From the NCBI RefSeq assembly GCF_004122735.1, contig NZ_SDIF01000073.1, forward strand, positions 1-32,847: a stretch of 32,847 nt of DNA, written 5' to 3'. This document shows, piece by piece, positions 8,396 to 15,155 of the stretch (its first letter is position 1; every line of letters starts with the position of its first letter). The notes below the pieces were generated by a model that saw only the letters and a program-made list of their open reading frames with translations, did no database searches and was not told where the DNA came from. This DNA comes from Streptomyces sioyaensis (GTDB lineage Bacteria; Actinomycetota; Actinomycetes; Streptomycetales; Streptomycetaceae). Position numbers and translations under genes: made by a program.

Positions 8396-8467
8396 TGGGC
8401 TATGGTGTAATTGGCAGCACGAGTGATTCTGGTTCATTTAGTCTAGGTTCGAGTCCTGGTAGCCCAG
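8396..8467 (+). tRNA. tRNA-Gln (anticodon CUG), copy 2
   Basis: 72 bases. It differs from copy 1 by a compensated acceptor pair (TGGGCTA/TAGCCCA in place of TGGCCTA/TAGGCCA) and by a change in the anticodon stem (AGTGA/TCATT) that leaves a G-U pair. The anticodon loop is unchanged. Structure is preserved, so the gene should be functional. Confidence 0.95.
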
Positions 8468-8508
8468 CGCAGCGTGTCCTCGCGACAGGCTCAACTGCAG
8501 GAAAACTT

Positions 8509-8581
8509 GCCCCCGTTGTGTAGCGGCCTAGCACGCCGCCCTCTCAAGGCGGTAGCGCCGGTTCGAATCCGGTCGGGGGTA
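8509..8581 (+). tRNA. tRNA-Glu (anticodon CUC), copy 3
   Basis: 73 bases, identical to copies 1 and 2. It is the last tRNA of the cluster, and the only one followed directly by CCA (8582-8584) in the DNA. Confidence 0.97.
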
Positions 8582-8589
8582 CCACAAGG

Positions 8590-8620
8590 AAGAGCCCCTC
8601 GCTTCATGCGGGGGGCTCTT
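8590..8620 (+). terminator. Terminator of the tRNA cluster
   Basis: AAGAGCCCC (8590-8598) pairs with GGGGCTCTT (8612-8620). An inner CGC/GCG (8600-8602/8608-8610) closes a TTCAT loop. The next base is T. Confidence 0.85.
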
Positions 8621-8625
8621 TCGCG

Positions 8626-8883
8626 TCAACTGCCGCTTCCGTAGCGCGTGTTGGACTCCTCCGTCTCGGCCCGTCGGCGCAGGTTCAGCAGCCCCGGCTC
8701 GTGCCGCGCGGTCAGCGCCAACCGCCGCCGCCACCTGCTCCGCCGGGCGGCGAACTCCTCGCCCAAATCCAGCTCGACGACGGCGAGTTGCGCCGCCCGG
8801 TGCGCACAGGGCAGCGGATGGGCGGTGTTCGCGGGCGAGGCACGGGACCTCCGTCGTCCCGGCGGGCCCGTACCCGAGGGCAG
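8626..8883 (-). pseudogene. Possible 5'-truncated coding remnant
   Basis: In the 425-base gap between the tRNA cluster and ndgR, one minus-strand frame is open from a TAG at 8884-8886 to a TGA at 8626-8628. It has strongly G/C-biased third positions and a protein-like end (GLLNLRRRAETEESNTRYGS). It contains no ATG or GTG start, only a TTG well inside. I do not recognise the product. It may be the tail of a decayed gene or chance. The rest of the gap, 8887-9046, shows nothing recognisable. Confidence 0.3.
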
Positions 8884-9046
8884 CTATGTCCAGATGCCGG
8901 AATGCGGGCCGGGTGTGGCCGGGCGGGGCCGGTCGTCGGCCGTCGCACGGGGAGCGGGCCGCGGACCGGCCGCGGCCCGAGCAGCCGGGGGGTGCCCGTC
9001 GGCGCCCCGGCCCGCCGGTCGCGGGACGGGGCCGTCGGGAGGCGGG

Positions 9047-9763
9047 TCAGCCGCTGCGGCGCAGGCCCTCGGAGAGGCGGGCCGCCGCGTCGATGACCGC
9101 CTGGGCGTGCATCCGCCCGGGGTGGCGGGTCAGCCGCTCGATCGGGCCGGAGACCGAGACGGCGGCCACCACGCGGTTGGAGGGGCCGCGTACGGGGGCG
9201 GAGACCGAGGCCACGCCCGGCTCCCGCTCGCCGATCGACTGGGCCCAGCCGCGGCGCCGTACGCCCGACAGGGCGGTGGCCGTGAAGCGCGCGCCCTGCA
9301 GACCGCGGTGCAGCCGCTCGGGCTCCTCCCAGGCCATCAGGATCTGGGCGGCCGAGCCCGCCTTCATGGGGAGCGTGGAGCCGACCGGGACGGTGTCCCG
9401 CAGTCCGGACAGTCGTTCCGCCGCCGCCACACAGATCCGCATGTCGCCCTGCCGGCGATAGAGCTGCGCGCTCTCGCCGGTCACGTCGCGCAGATGCGTG
9501 AGCACCGGTCCCGCCGTGGCCAGCAGGCGGTCCTCGCCGGCCGCCGCGGCCAGCTCGGAGAGCCGTGGGCCCAGGATGAACCGGCCCTGCATGTCCCTCG
9601 CCACCATCCGGTGGTGTTCCAGAGCCACGGCCAGACGGTGGGCCGTGGGCCGTGCAAGCCCTGTCGCCGCGACCAGCCCGGCGAGGGTGGCCGGACCGGA
9701 CTCCAGGGCACTCAAAACCAGAGCTGCCTTGTCGAGAACGCCGACGCCGCTAGAGTTGTCCAT
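9047..9763 (-). CDS. ndgR: IclR-family regulator NdgR (leucine/amino-acid metabolism)
   Basis: 238 residues from ATG 9763 (MDNSSGVGVLDKAALVL), matching the usual NdgR/AreB length and start; an upstream in-frame codon at 9784 is unlikely. The N-terminal winged helix (about 10-75) carries the IclR recognition segment ATGLARPTAHRLAVAL; the C-terminal part is the IclR effector domain ending in a helix with ARLSEGLR. NdgR of S. coelicolor and AreB of S. clavuligerus bind the intergenic region with leuC and affect leucine biosynthesis and antibiotic production. The divergent position here is the same, with leuCD starting 176 bases away, and a TCACA-N-TGTGA dyad lies 18 bases upstream of its start. 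Confidence 0.95.
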   Translation of the reverse strand: MDNSSGVGVLDKAALVLSALESGPATLAGLVAATGLARPTAHRLAVALEHHRMVARDMQGRFILGPRLSELAAAAGEDRLLATAGPVLTHLRDVTGESAQLYRRQGDMRICVAAAERLSGLRDTVPVGSTLPMKAGSAAQILMAWEEPERLHRGLQGARFTATALSGVRRRGWAQSIGEREPGVASVSAPVRGPSNRVVAAVSVSGPIERLTRHPGRMHAQAVIDAAARLSEGLRRSG

Positions 9764-9780
9764 GCAACGATACTCGCGTC

Positions 9781-9791
9781 TCACACTGTGA
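9781..9791. promoter_or_regulatory. Candidate NdgR operator (TCACA-N-TGTGA)
   Basis: A perfect 5-bp dyad around one central base, between divergent ndgR and leuC, 18 bases upstream of the ndgR ATG. The region is known to be bound by NdgR in relatives; linking binding to this particular dyad is inference. Confidence 0.45.
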
Positions 9792-9906
9792 AACGCAAGT
9801 TCAATTTTCCGGGGAAGTCGTCAATCTGTAGGTGTGGCCCTCTACCAGGGCCCGGCGTTACGGCCCGGCAAGGGGATTTCTGCCGGCATCGCGCACGGAC
9901 GAGCAA

Positions 9907-9932
9907 GGCCGGCAATGCGGCCGGCCGGAGGG
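9907..9932 (+). promoter_or_regulatory. Leader hairpin abutting the leuC ribosome-binding site
   Basis: GGCCGGC (9907-9913) and GCCGGCC (9920-9926) form a perfect 7-bp stem with a 6-base loop. The ribosome site GGAGGG (9927-9932) begins on the next base. The hairpin may modulate leuC translation. No Leu-codon-rich leader peptide was found. Confidence 0.45.
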
Positions 9933-9938
9933 AAAGCG

Positions 9939-11381
9939 ATGGGACGGACACTCGCGGAGAAGGTCTGGGACGATCATGTCGTCCGGCGCGCGGAAGGCGA
10001 GCCCGACCTTCTCTTCATCGATCTGCACCTGCTGCACGAGGTGACCAGCCCGCAGGCCTTCGACGGCCTGCGCAAGGCCGGTCGCCAGGTGCGCCGGACG
10101 GATCTGACCATCGCCACCGAGGATCACAACACCCCGACCCTCGACATCGACAAGCCGATCGCCGACCCGGTCTCGCGCACGCAGCTGGAGACGCTGCGCA
10201 AGAACTGTGCGGAGTTCGGGGTGCGGCTGCACCCGCTGGGCGATGTCGAGCAGGGTGTTGTCCACGTCGTGGGACCGCAGTTGGGACTGACCCAGCCGGG
10301 TACCACGGTGGTCTGCGGTGACAGCCACACCTCCACGCACGGAGCCTTCGGCGCGCTGGCGTTCGGCATCGGCACCAGCCAGGTCGAGCACGTCCTGGCC
10401 ACCCAGACGCTGCCGCTGGCCCCGTTCAAGACCATGGCGATCACCGTGGACGGTGAGCTGCCCGAGGGCGTCACCGCCAAGGACCTGATCCTGGCGATCA
10501 TCGCCAGGATCGGCACCGGCGGCGGCCAGGGCTACGTCCTGGAATACCGCGGCCCGGCCATCGAGAAGCTGTCGATGGAAGCCCGGATGACCATCTGCAA
10601 CATGTCCATCGAGGCGGGCGCCCGGGCCGGCATGATCGCCCCCGACCGGACCACCTTCGACTACCTCCAGGGCCGCGACCACGCCCCGCAGGGCCAGGAG
10701 TGGGACGCCGCGGTCGCCTACTGGGAGACGCTGCGCACCGACGAGGACGCGGTCTTCGACGCCGAGGTGCACATCGACGCCTCCTCGCTGGCGCCGTTCG
10801 TCACCTGGGGCACCAACCCCGGCCAGGGCGCACCGCTTTCGGCCAGCGTCCCCGACCCGGCTTCGTACGAGGACGCCTCGGAGCGGCACGCCGCCGAAAA
10901 GGCCCTGGAATACATGGGGTTGACGGCCGGCCAGCCGCTGCGCGACATCACGGTGGACACCGTCTTCGTAGGTTCGTGCACCAACGGCCGCATCGAGGAC
11001 CTGCGCTCCGCGGCCCAGATCCTCGAAGGCCGCAAGGTCGCCGACGGTGTGCGGATGCTGATCGTGCCCGGCTCGGTCCGGGTCTCCCTGGAGGCCGTCG
11101 CCGAGGGCCTGGACAAGGTCTTCACCGCGGCCGGCGCCGAATGGCGGCACGCGGGTTGCTCGATGTGTCTGGGCATGAACCCCGACCAGCTGGCCCCCGG
11201 CGAGCGCTCCGCGTCCACCTCCAACCGCAACTTCGAGGGCCGCCAGGGCAAGGGTGGCCGCACCCACCTGGTCTCGCCGCAGGTCGCCGCCGCAACAGCG
11301 GTTCTCGGCCATCTGGCCTCACCGGCCGACCTGACCGCCACCGCCGGCCAGTCCGACGTCGCCACGCCCGCGGGAGTCTGA
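9939..11381 (+). CDS. leuC: 3-isopropylmalate dehydratase large subunit
   Basis: 480 residues from ATG 9939 (MGRTLAEKVWDDHVV), preceded by a strong GGAGGG; a longer in-frame start at 9834 lacks one. An aconitase-superfamily protein that isomerises 2- to 3-isopropylmalate in leucine biosynthesis, as a heterodimer with LeuD. The [4Fe-4S] cluster cysteines are visible in GSCTNGR (Cys347) and HAGCSMCLGMN (Cys407 and Cys410), together with CGDSHTSTHGAFG. Only 3 bases separate its stop from leuD, so the two form an operon. NdgR is encoded divergently. Confidence 0.98.
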   Translation: MGRTLAEKVWDDHVVRRAEGEPDLLFIDLHLLHEVTSPQAFDGLRKAGRQVRRTDLTIATEDHNTPTLDIDKPIADPVSRTQLETLRKNCAEFGVRLHPLGDVEQGVVHVVGPQLGLTQPGTTVVCGDSHTSTHGAFGALAFGIGTSQVEHVLATQTLPLAPFKTMAITVDGELPEGVTAKDLILAIIARIGTGGGQGYVLEYRGPAIEKLSMEARMTICNMSIEAGARAGMIAPDRTTFDYLQGRDHAPQGQEWDAAVAYWETLRTDEDAVFDAEVHIDASSLAPFVTWGTNPGQGAPLSASVPDPASYEDASERHAAEKALEYMGLTAGQPLRDITVDTVFVGSCTNGRIEDLRSAAQILEGRKVADGVRMLIVPGSVRVSLEAVAEGLDKVFTAAGAEWRHAGCSMCLGMNPDQLAPGERSASTSNRNFEGRQGKGGRTHLVSPQVAAATAVLGHLASPADLTATAGQSDVATPAGV

Positions 11382-11384
11382 ACC

Positions 11385-11978
11385 ATGGAAGCCTTCACCA
11401 CCCACACCGGCCGGGCCGTCCCGCTGCGCCGCAGCAATGTCGACACCGACCAGATCATCCCTGCTCACTGGCTCAAGAAGGTCACCCGCGACGGCTTCGA
11501 GGACGGGCTGTTCGAGGCCTGGCGCAAGGACCCGGAGTTCGTCCTCAACCAGGAGCGGTACAAGGGCGCCACCGTGCTGGTCGCCGGCCCCGACTTCGGT
11601 ACCGGCTCCTCACGTGAGCACGCCGTCTGGGCCCTGCAGAACTACGGCTTCAAGGCCGTCATCTCCTCGCGTTTCGCCGACATCTTCCGCGGCAACTCCC
11701 TCAAGAACGGGCTGCTGACGGTGGTCCTGCCGCAGGAGACCGTCGACCGCCTCCAGCAGCTGCTGGAGGCCGACCCGACCGCCGAGGTCACCGTCGACCT
11801 GGTCGGCAGGCAGGTCCGCGCCGAGGGCATCAGCGCCGGCTTCGAGCTGGACGAGAATGCGCGTTGGCGCCTCCTGGAGGGGCTGGACGACATCAGCCTC
11901 ACCCTTCGGGAGGAGTCGTCCATCGTGGAGTACGAGGCGAACAGGCCGCCGTTCAAGCCGCGTACCCTCGACGTCTGA
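11385..11978 (+). CDS. leuD: 3-isopropylmalate dehydratase small subunit
   Basis: 197 residues, the normal length. It contains the swivel-domain signatures RRSNVDTDQIIPAHWLK and DFGTGSSREHAVWAL, which complete the active site of LeuC. It starts 3 bases after leuC and ends the operon; a perfect 13-bp hairpin follows 35 bases after its stop. Confidence 0.98.
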   Translation: MEAFTTHTGRAVPLRRSNVDTDQIIPAHWLKKVTRDGFEDGLFEAWRKDPEFVLNQERYKGATVLVAGPDFGTGSSREHAVWALQNYGFKAVISSRFADIFRGNSLKNGLLTVVLPQETVDRLQQLLEADPTAEVTVDLVGRQVRAEGISAGFELDENARWRLLEGLDDISLTLREESSIVEYEANRPPFKPRTLDV

Positions 11979-12012
11979 CCTCGGGTTTTTGGCTCAAAGC
12001 GTTATTGCGTAC

Positions 12013-12047
12013 GATGCGCCCCCTGTGCAGTTGGCAGGGGGCGCATC
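12013..12047 (+). terminator. Terminator of leuCD
   Basis: GATGCGCCCCCTG (12013-12025) and CAGGGGGCGCATC (12035-12047) form a perfect 13-bp stem with a 9-base loop. Confidence 0.88.
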
Positions 12048-12101
12048 GCTGCGTTGGGGCGCCTGTTGAGGCCCCGTGAAGCGACAACTCGCCGCAGATG
12101 G

Positions 12102-12107
12102 CACAAT
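12102..12107 (+). promoter_or_regulatory. -10 box suggesting a leaderless start for the gene at 12114
   Basis: CACAAT ends 6 bases before the ATG at 12114, and no purine-rich ribosome site is present. Transcription would begin at or next to the start codon. The -35 is poor (GCGACA at 12081-12086, spacer 15). Confidence 0.4.
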
Positions 12108-12113
12108 TAGCGC

Positions 12114-12359
12114 ATGGAACGCGACGAGCAACTCAAGCTCTACGGAGTCGTCGCCGACCGACTCAAGGACGCACACGCAAGAGTGCGGACACTGCAAGTC
12201 CCGGAGGGCGTACGGATGGCGCTGACCCGGAAGCTGCTCGTCATCACGGCCGCGGCTAAACACGATCTTGCGGACGCGGCAAGGCGTCTGGAGTGGTTCA
12301 TGGAAGACCTCGACGAAGGTCGTTATCCCGAAGATGTGCACGCCGATGGAAGTCCGTGA
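12114..12359 (+). CDS. Small conserved actinobacterial protein of unknown function
   Basis: 81 residues, rich in charged and helix-forming residues (RDEQLKLYGVVADRLKDAHA; ALTRKLLVITAAAKHDLADA), ending in an acidic segment (FMEDLDEGRYPEDV). No Cys, signal peptide or membrane segment; predicted to be an all-alpha cytoplasmic protein. I recognise it only as a small protein that commonly sits beside the HU gene in Streptomyces. There is no ribosome site upstream, so translation is probably leaderless. Third-position bias supports a real gene. Confidence 0.8.
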   Translation: MERDEQLKLYGVVADRLKDAHARVRTLQVPEGVRMALTRKLLVITAAAKHDLADAARRLEWFMEDLDEGRYPEDVHADGSP

Positions 12360-12403
12360 AGGTCGACTTCGTTGCGGCACAAGGGTGATTAGCCCGTTTC
12401 GTG

Positions 12404-12433
12404 TTTGATTTGCGGTATATATCTGCCTAACGT
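12404..12433 (+). promoter_or_regulatory. Candidate promoter for the HU gene
   Basis: An unusually AT-rich patch (about 12396-12460) precedes the HU gene. TTTGAT (12404-12409) and TAACGT (12428-12433) with an 18-base spacer are the best pair; TATATA at 12416-12421 is an alternative -10. Confidence 0.4.
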
Positions 12434-12484
12434 GCGAAAAAGCTTGGAAACTTTCCTTCCAGCAATGTCTCCGAAGGGGAAGAC

Positions 12485-13147
12485 GTGAACAAGGCGCAGC
12501 TCGTAGAAGCCATTGCCGACAAGCTCGGCGGCCGCCAGAACGCCGCGGAAGCGGTCGACGCGGTACTGGATGCAATCGTCCGTGCGGTGGTCTCCGGTGA
12601 CCGCGTTTCGGTCACCGGATTCGGTTCGTTCGAGAAGGTCGACCGCCCCGCCCGCTACGCCCGCAACCCGCAGACGGGTGAGCGCGTGCGGGTCAAGAAG
12701 ACCTCGGTGCCGCGTTTCCGGGCCGGCCAGGGCTTCAAGGACCTGGTGAGCGGCTCGAAGAAGCTCCCCAAGGGCGGTGAGGTCTCCGTCAAGAAGGCTC
12801 CCAAGGGCAGCCTGACCGGCGGCGCGGCCATCAAGAAGGCCGCGGCGAAGAAGGCCACCGCCAAGAAGGCCGCCGCCAAGAAGACCACCGCGGCGAAGAA
12901 GGCCGCGGCGAAGAAGACCACGGCGGCCAAGAAGGCCGCGGCGAAGAAGACCACGGCGGCGAAGAAGACCGCGGCGAAGAAGACCACGGCGGCCAAGAAG
13001 ACCGCCGCGAAGAAGACCACGGCGGCCAAGAAGGCGACGGCGAAGAAGACCGCCCCCGCCAAGAAGGCCGCGGCGAAGAAGGCTCCGGCGAAGAAGGCCA
13101 CGGCGCGCAAGACCACCGCCAAGAAGACCACTGCCCGCAAGCGGTAA
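12485..13147 (+). CDS. hupS: HU-family nucleoid protein with Lys/Ala-rich C-terminal tail (HupS type)
   Basis: 220 residues from GTG 12485, preceded by GAAGGGGAAGA. Residues 1-90 are a standard HU domain (MNKAQLVEAIADKLGG; GFGSFEKVDRPARYARNPQTG, with the arm-tip proline at 62). From about 98 onward the protein is a histone-H1-like tail of repeated KKTTAAKKAAA units, about 120 residues long. This two-part design is the actinobacterial HupS/Hlp type: it binds DNA non-specifically and compacts nucleoids, in Streptomyces mainly in spores. A GC-rich TTCG-loop terminator follows at 13173-13204. Confidence 0.95.
   Translation: MNKAQLVEAIADKLGGRQNAAEAVDAVLDAIVRAVVSGDRVSVTGFGSFEKVDRPARYARNPQTGERVRVKKTSVPRFRAGQGFKDLVSGSKKLPKGGEVSVKKAPKGSLTGGAAIKKAAAKKATAKKAAAKKTTAAKKAAAKKTTAAKKAAAKKTTAAKKTAAKKTTAAKKTAAKKTTAAKKATAKKTAPAKKAAAKKAPAKKATARKTTAKKTTARKR
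12835..13140 (+). repeat. DNA-level tandem repeats in the HU tail
   Basis: Repeated units of about 12-30 bases such as gcggcgaagaagaccacggc, recurring with few changes across some 300 bases and encoding KKTTAAKKA variants. Such tracts are prone to slippage, so tail length may vary between strains. Confidence 0.85.
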
Positions 13148-13172
13148 TGGCAGCATCGACGAACGCATGCGT

Positions 13173-13204
13173 CGGGCCGGTCTCCCTTCGGGGAGCCCGG
13201 CCCG
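13173..13204 (+). terminator. Terminator of the HU gene
   Basis: The stem CGGGCCGG-T-CTCCC pairs with GGGAG-C-CCGGCCCG around a stable TTCG loop (13187-13190), with a single internal mismatch. Confidence 0.88.
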
Positions 13205-13224
13205 CGGTGCGTTCCGGGGGCGTC

Positions 13225-13230
13225 TAGGCT
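13225..13230 (+). promoter_or_regulatory. -10 box TAGGCT for a leaderless start at 13238
   Basis: TAGGCT ends 7 bases before the ATG at 13238, and no ribosome site intervenes. A convincing -35 is not visible. Confidence 0.45.
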
Positions 13231-13237
13231 CTCTCCC

Positions 13238-13441
13238 ATGCAGGCCACCGCGTACACGTACGACTCCGAGACCCGCTCCGGCAGCGTGCTGCTGGACGAC
13301 GGCACCCCGCTGCCCTTCGATGCGGCGGCCTTCGACGCCGGCGGCCTGTTGCTGCTGCGACCCGGTCAGCGGGTCCGTATCGACGTCACCGGCGACGGTG
13401 CCGACCGGCGCATCGTGCTGATCACGCTCCAGACGCTCTGA
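13238..13441 (+). CDS. Small beta-rich protein, possibly cold-shock/OB-like
   Basis: 67 residues. Alternating hydrophobic strands (ATAYTYDSETRSGSVLLDDG; RVRIDVTGDGADRRIVLITL) around a central PFDAAAFDAGGLLLLRPGQ suggest a small beta-barrel. The pattern resembles the degenerate cold-shock-like proteins of actinobacteria, but the RNA-binding aromatic motifs are absent, so the assignment is tentative. Its last 20 bases overlap, tail to tail, the end of the convergent cofC gene. Probably translated from a leaderless mRNA. Confidence 0.75.
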   Translation: MQATAYTYDSETRSGSVLLDDGTPLPFDAAAFDAGGLLLLRPGQRVRIDVTGDGADRRIVLITLQTL

Positions 13442-14156
13442 CCTGCGGCGGCCGCAGCCGCTCGGGCTCCCCGGGCGCGCCGTGCCCCCTTGCCGCCCCA
13501 CCGGCGAGATGCGGGGCCTGGCGCGCGGTGTACGGGCCCACGCCCAGCGCCAGCGCGGCCAGCAGGTCCTCGGCGGTGTCCACGTCCCGGCGTACCGAGG
13601 GCACCCCGGGCGCGGTGAGCTCGCGGGCCCCCGAGGCCAGGTGACGGGCCCGGGACGCACCCCCGAATGCCGGTTCCAATTCCGCGCCGGAAGTCGCGGT
13701 CAGAAGCGTTGTCCCGATATCCGCCGCGTCCGCGAGAAATGCGCGGGGAAATAGCGAAGCGGAATGGAGCACCAGTTCCAGCTCGGCGGGGCGCAGCGCG
13801 GGCAGGTCGGCGTTCAGCGCGGCGACCGCCGCGCCCGGGCGACGTGCCCGGACCGCCCCCGCGCCATGGGACAGCGCCGCGTTGAGCCCGCGGCCCGGTG
13901 TGTCGGGAACGATGTGCGCTCCCAGCGCCGCCAGCCGCTCACCGGCCAGCCGGTCGTCCGTGACAACCGCCACATCCTGGACGTTCGCGCAGGTCAGCGC
14001 CGCCGTGACGGTGTCGAGGGCGAAGGCGAGGGCCAGTCGGGGGCGGAACTCCTCACCGGCGGCTCCGGAGAGCCTGCTTTTGGCCCGCACCAGCGGTTTC
14101 AGCGGCACCACCAGGCTCCAGCCCACATCCGCTCCGTCTCTTCGCATCGACGCCAT
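13422..14156 (-). CDS. cofC: 2-phospho-L-lactate / phosphoenolpyruvate guanylyltransferase (F420 biosynthesis)
   Basis: 244 residues from ATG 14156, preceded by AGGTGAG; an ATG at 14147 is an alternative. The CofC/FbiD signature is near the start (SLVVPLKPLVRAKSRL), followed by VAVVTDD and NADLPAL, typical of this nucleotidyltransferase fold. It activates phospholactate, or in actinobacteria phosphoenolpyruvate, with GTP in the synthesis of coenzyme F420; which substrate is used here cannot be read directly. Residues after about 190 include a Pro/Gly/Arg-rich extension (about 215-244) beyond the core domain. The gene is divergent from plsC and overlaps the small gene at 13238 by 20 bases. Confidence 0.9.
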   Translation of the reverse strand: MASMRRDGADVGWSLVVPLKPLVRAKSRLSGAAGEEFRPRLALAFALDTVTAALTCANVQDVAVVTDDRLAGERLAALGAHIVPDTPGRGLNAALSHGAGAVRARRPGAAVAALNADLPALRPAELELVLHSASLFPRAFLADAADIGTTLLTATSGAELEPAFGGASRARHLASGARELTAPGVPSVRRDVDTAEDLLAALALGVGPYTARQAPHLAGGAARGHGAPGEPERLRPPQVRASGA

Positions 14157-14288
14157 TCTCACCTGCTGCCGCCGCTCCGCGGGAGCGTCGGGGTTACGGT
14201 GTTCTCGACATAGCGGGTACCTGGGGCGACACTTGTGCGGCTGCCGGCCCGCAGCAGCTTCGCAGGTCCCCACAAGGAGGGTGTCCCA

Positions 14289-15155
14289 GTGTCCCGCCGC
14301 AGAATCGGCTTCTGGTACCGCTTGGCCGCGGTCATCTGCAAACCGCCGCTCTTGGTTCTGTTCAAGCGGGACTGGCGGGGAATGGAGCACATTCCGGCCG
14401 ACGGCGGATTTATCACCGCGGTCAACCACAACTCGTATCTCGACCCGCTCTCCTATGCGCACTATCAGTACAACACCGGGCGGGTCCCGCGATTCCTGGC
14501 CAAGGCGGGCCTCTTCAAGAGCGGCTTTGTCGGCCTGATGATGCGCGGCACCGGGCAGATCCCCGTCTACCGGGAAACCACCGACGCCGCCACCGCGTTC
14601 CGCGCCGCCGTCAGCGCCATCGAGAAGGGCGAATGCGTCGCCTTCTACCCCGAGGGCACCCTCACCCGCGACCCGGAGCTGTGGCCCATGCAGGGCAAGA
14701 CCGGTGCCGCGCGGGTGGCCTTGCTGACGAAGGCGCCGGTCATCCCCGTCGCGCAGTGGGGCGCCCATGAGGCGATGCCGCCGTACGCCAAGGAAAAGAA
14801 GCTGCGCCTCCTCCCGCGCAAGACGCTGCGGGTGCAGGCGGGGCCGCCGGTCGACCTGAGCGCGTTCTACGACCAGGAGCCGACCGCCGAGGTGCTGCGG
14901 GCCGTCACCGAGGTCATCATGGCCGCCATCGCCGAGCAGCTGGCCGTCCTGCGCGGTGCGCCCGCGCCGGCCGAACCGTACGACTGGCGCAAGGCGATCG
15001 CCCGGGATCGCCGCGCCGCCCGGGAGGCCGCCAGGGCGGGCGGGGGCGCCGCGGCGGCCACCGCTTCCGCCGAGCCGGCCGCCGCCCCCGAACCGGCCGT
15101 CGGATCGCAGCAGGCCCGAAGCACCCAGCAGGCACAGGAGGATGAAAGCAAGTGA
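14289..15155 (+). CDS. plsC: 1-acyl-sn-glycerol-3-phosphate acyltransferase family protein (PlsC)
   Basis: 288 residues from GTG 14289, which sits 8 bases after AGGAGG (14275-14280); upstream in-frame starts lack such a site. The acyltransferase HX4D motif is at NHNSYLD (His47, Asp52) and the glycerophosphate-binding motif at FYPEGTLT (119-126). It transfers an acyl chain to lysophosphatidate in membrane phospholipid synthesis. The N-terminus is hydrophobic (LAAVICKPPLLVLF), consistent with membrane association. The last 40 or so residues are an Ala/Pro-rich tail. The stop overlaps the start of gpsA (GTGA), coupling acylation with glycerol-3-phosphate supply. Confidence 0.93.
   Translation: MSRRRIGFWYRLAAVICKPPLLVLFKRDWRGMEHIPADGGFITAVNHNSYLDPLSYAHYQYNTGRVPRFLAKAGLFKSGFVGLMMRGTGQIPVYRETTDAATAFRAAVSAIEKGECVAFYPEGTLTRDPELWPMQGKTGAARVALLTKAPVIPVAQWGAHEAMPPYAKEKKLRLLPRKTLRVQAGPPVDLSAFYDQEPTAEVLRAVTEVIMAAIAEQLAVLRGAPAPAEPYDWRKAIARDRRAAREAARAGGGAAAATASAEPAAAPEPAVGSQQARSTQQAQEDESK

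Noticed and set aside
8172..8581. Three identical 73-base direct repeats, CRISPR-like in spacing
   Set aside because: They are tRNA-Glu genes with full cloverleaf structure.
8528..8734. Minus-strand frame with the segment YPRPDSNRRYRLERA
   Set aside because: The first part is the reverse complement of a tRNA-Glu gene; this RPDSNRR string is a well-known false protein product of tRNA loci.
9764..9938. Possible leucine attenuator leader peptide before leuC
   Set aside because: No short frame with clustered Leu codons and no terminator/antiterminator pair; only one hairpin at the ribosome site.
8648..10321. Plus-strand frame of 557 codons over ndgR and the leuC start
   Set aside because: It is antisense to ndgR, then out of frame with leuC; its translation is low-complexity Arg/Gly/Ala with no domain.
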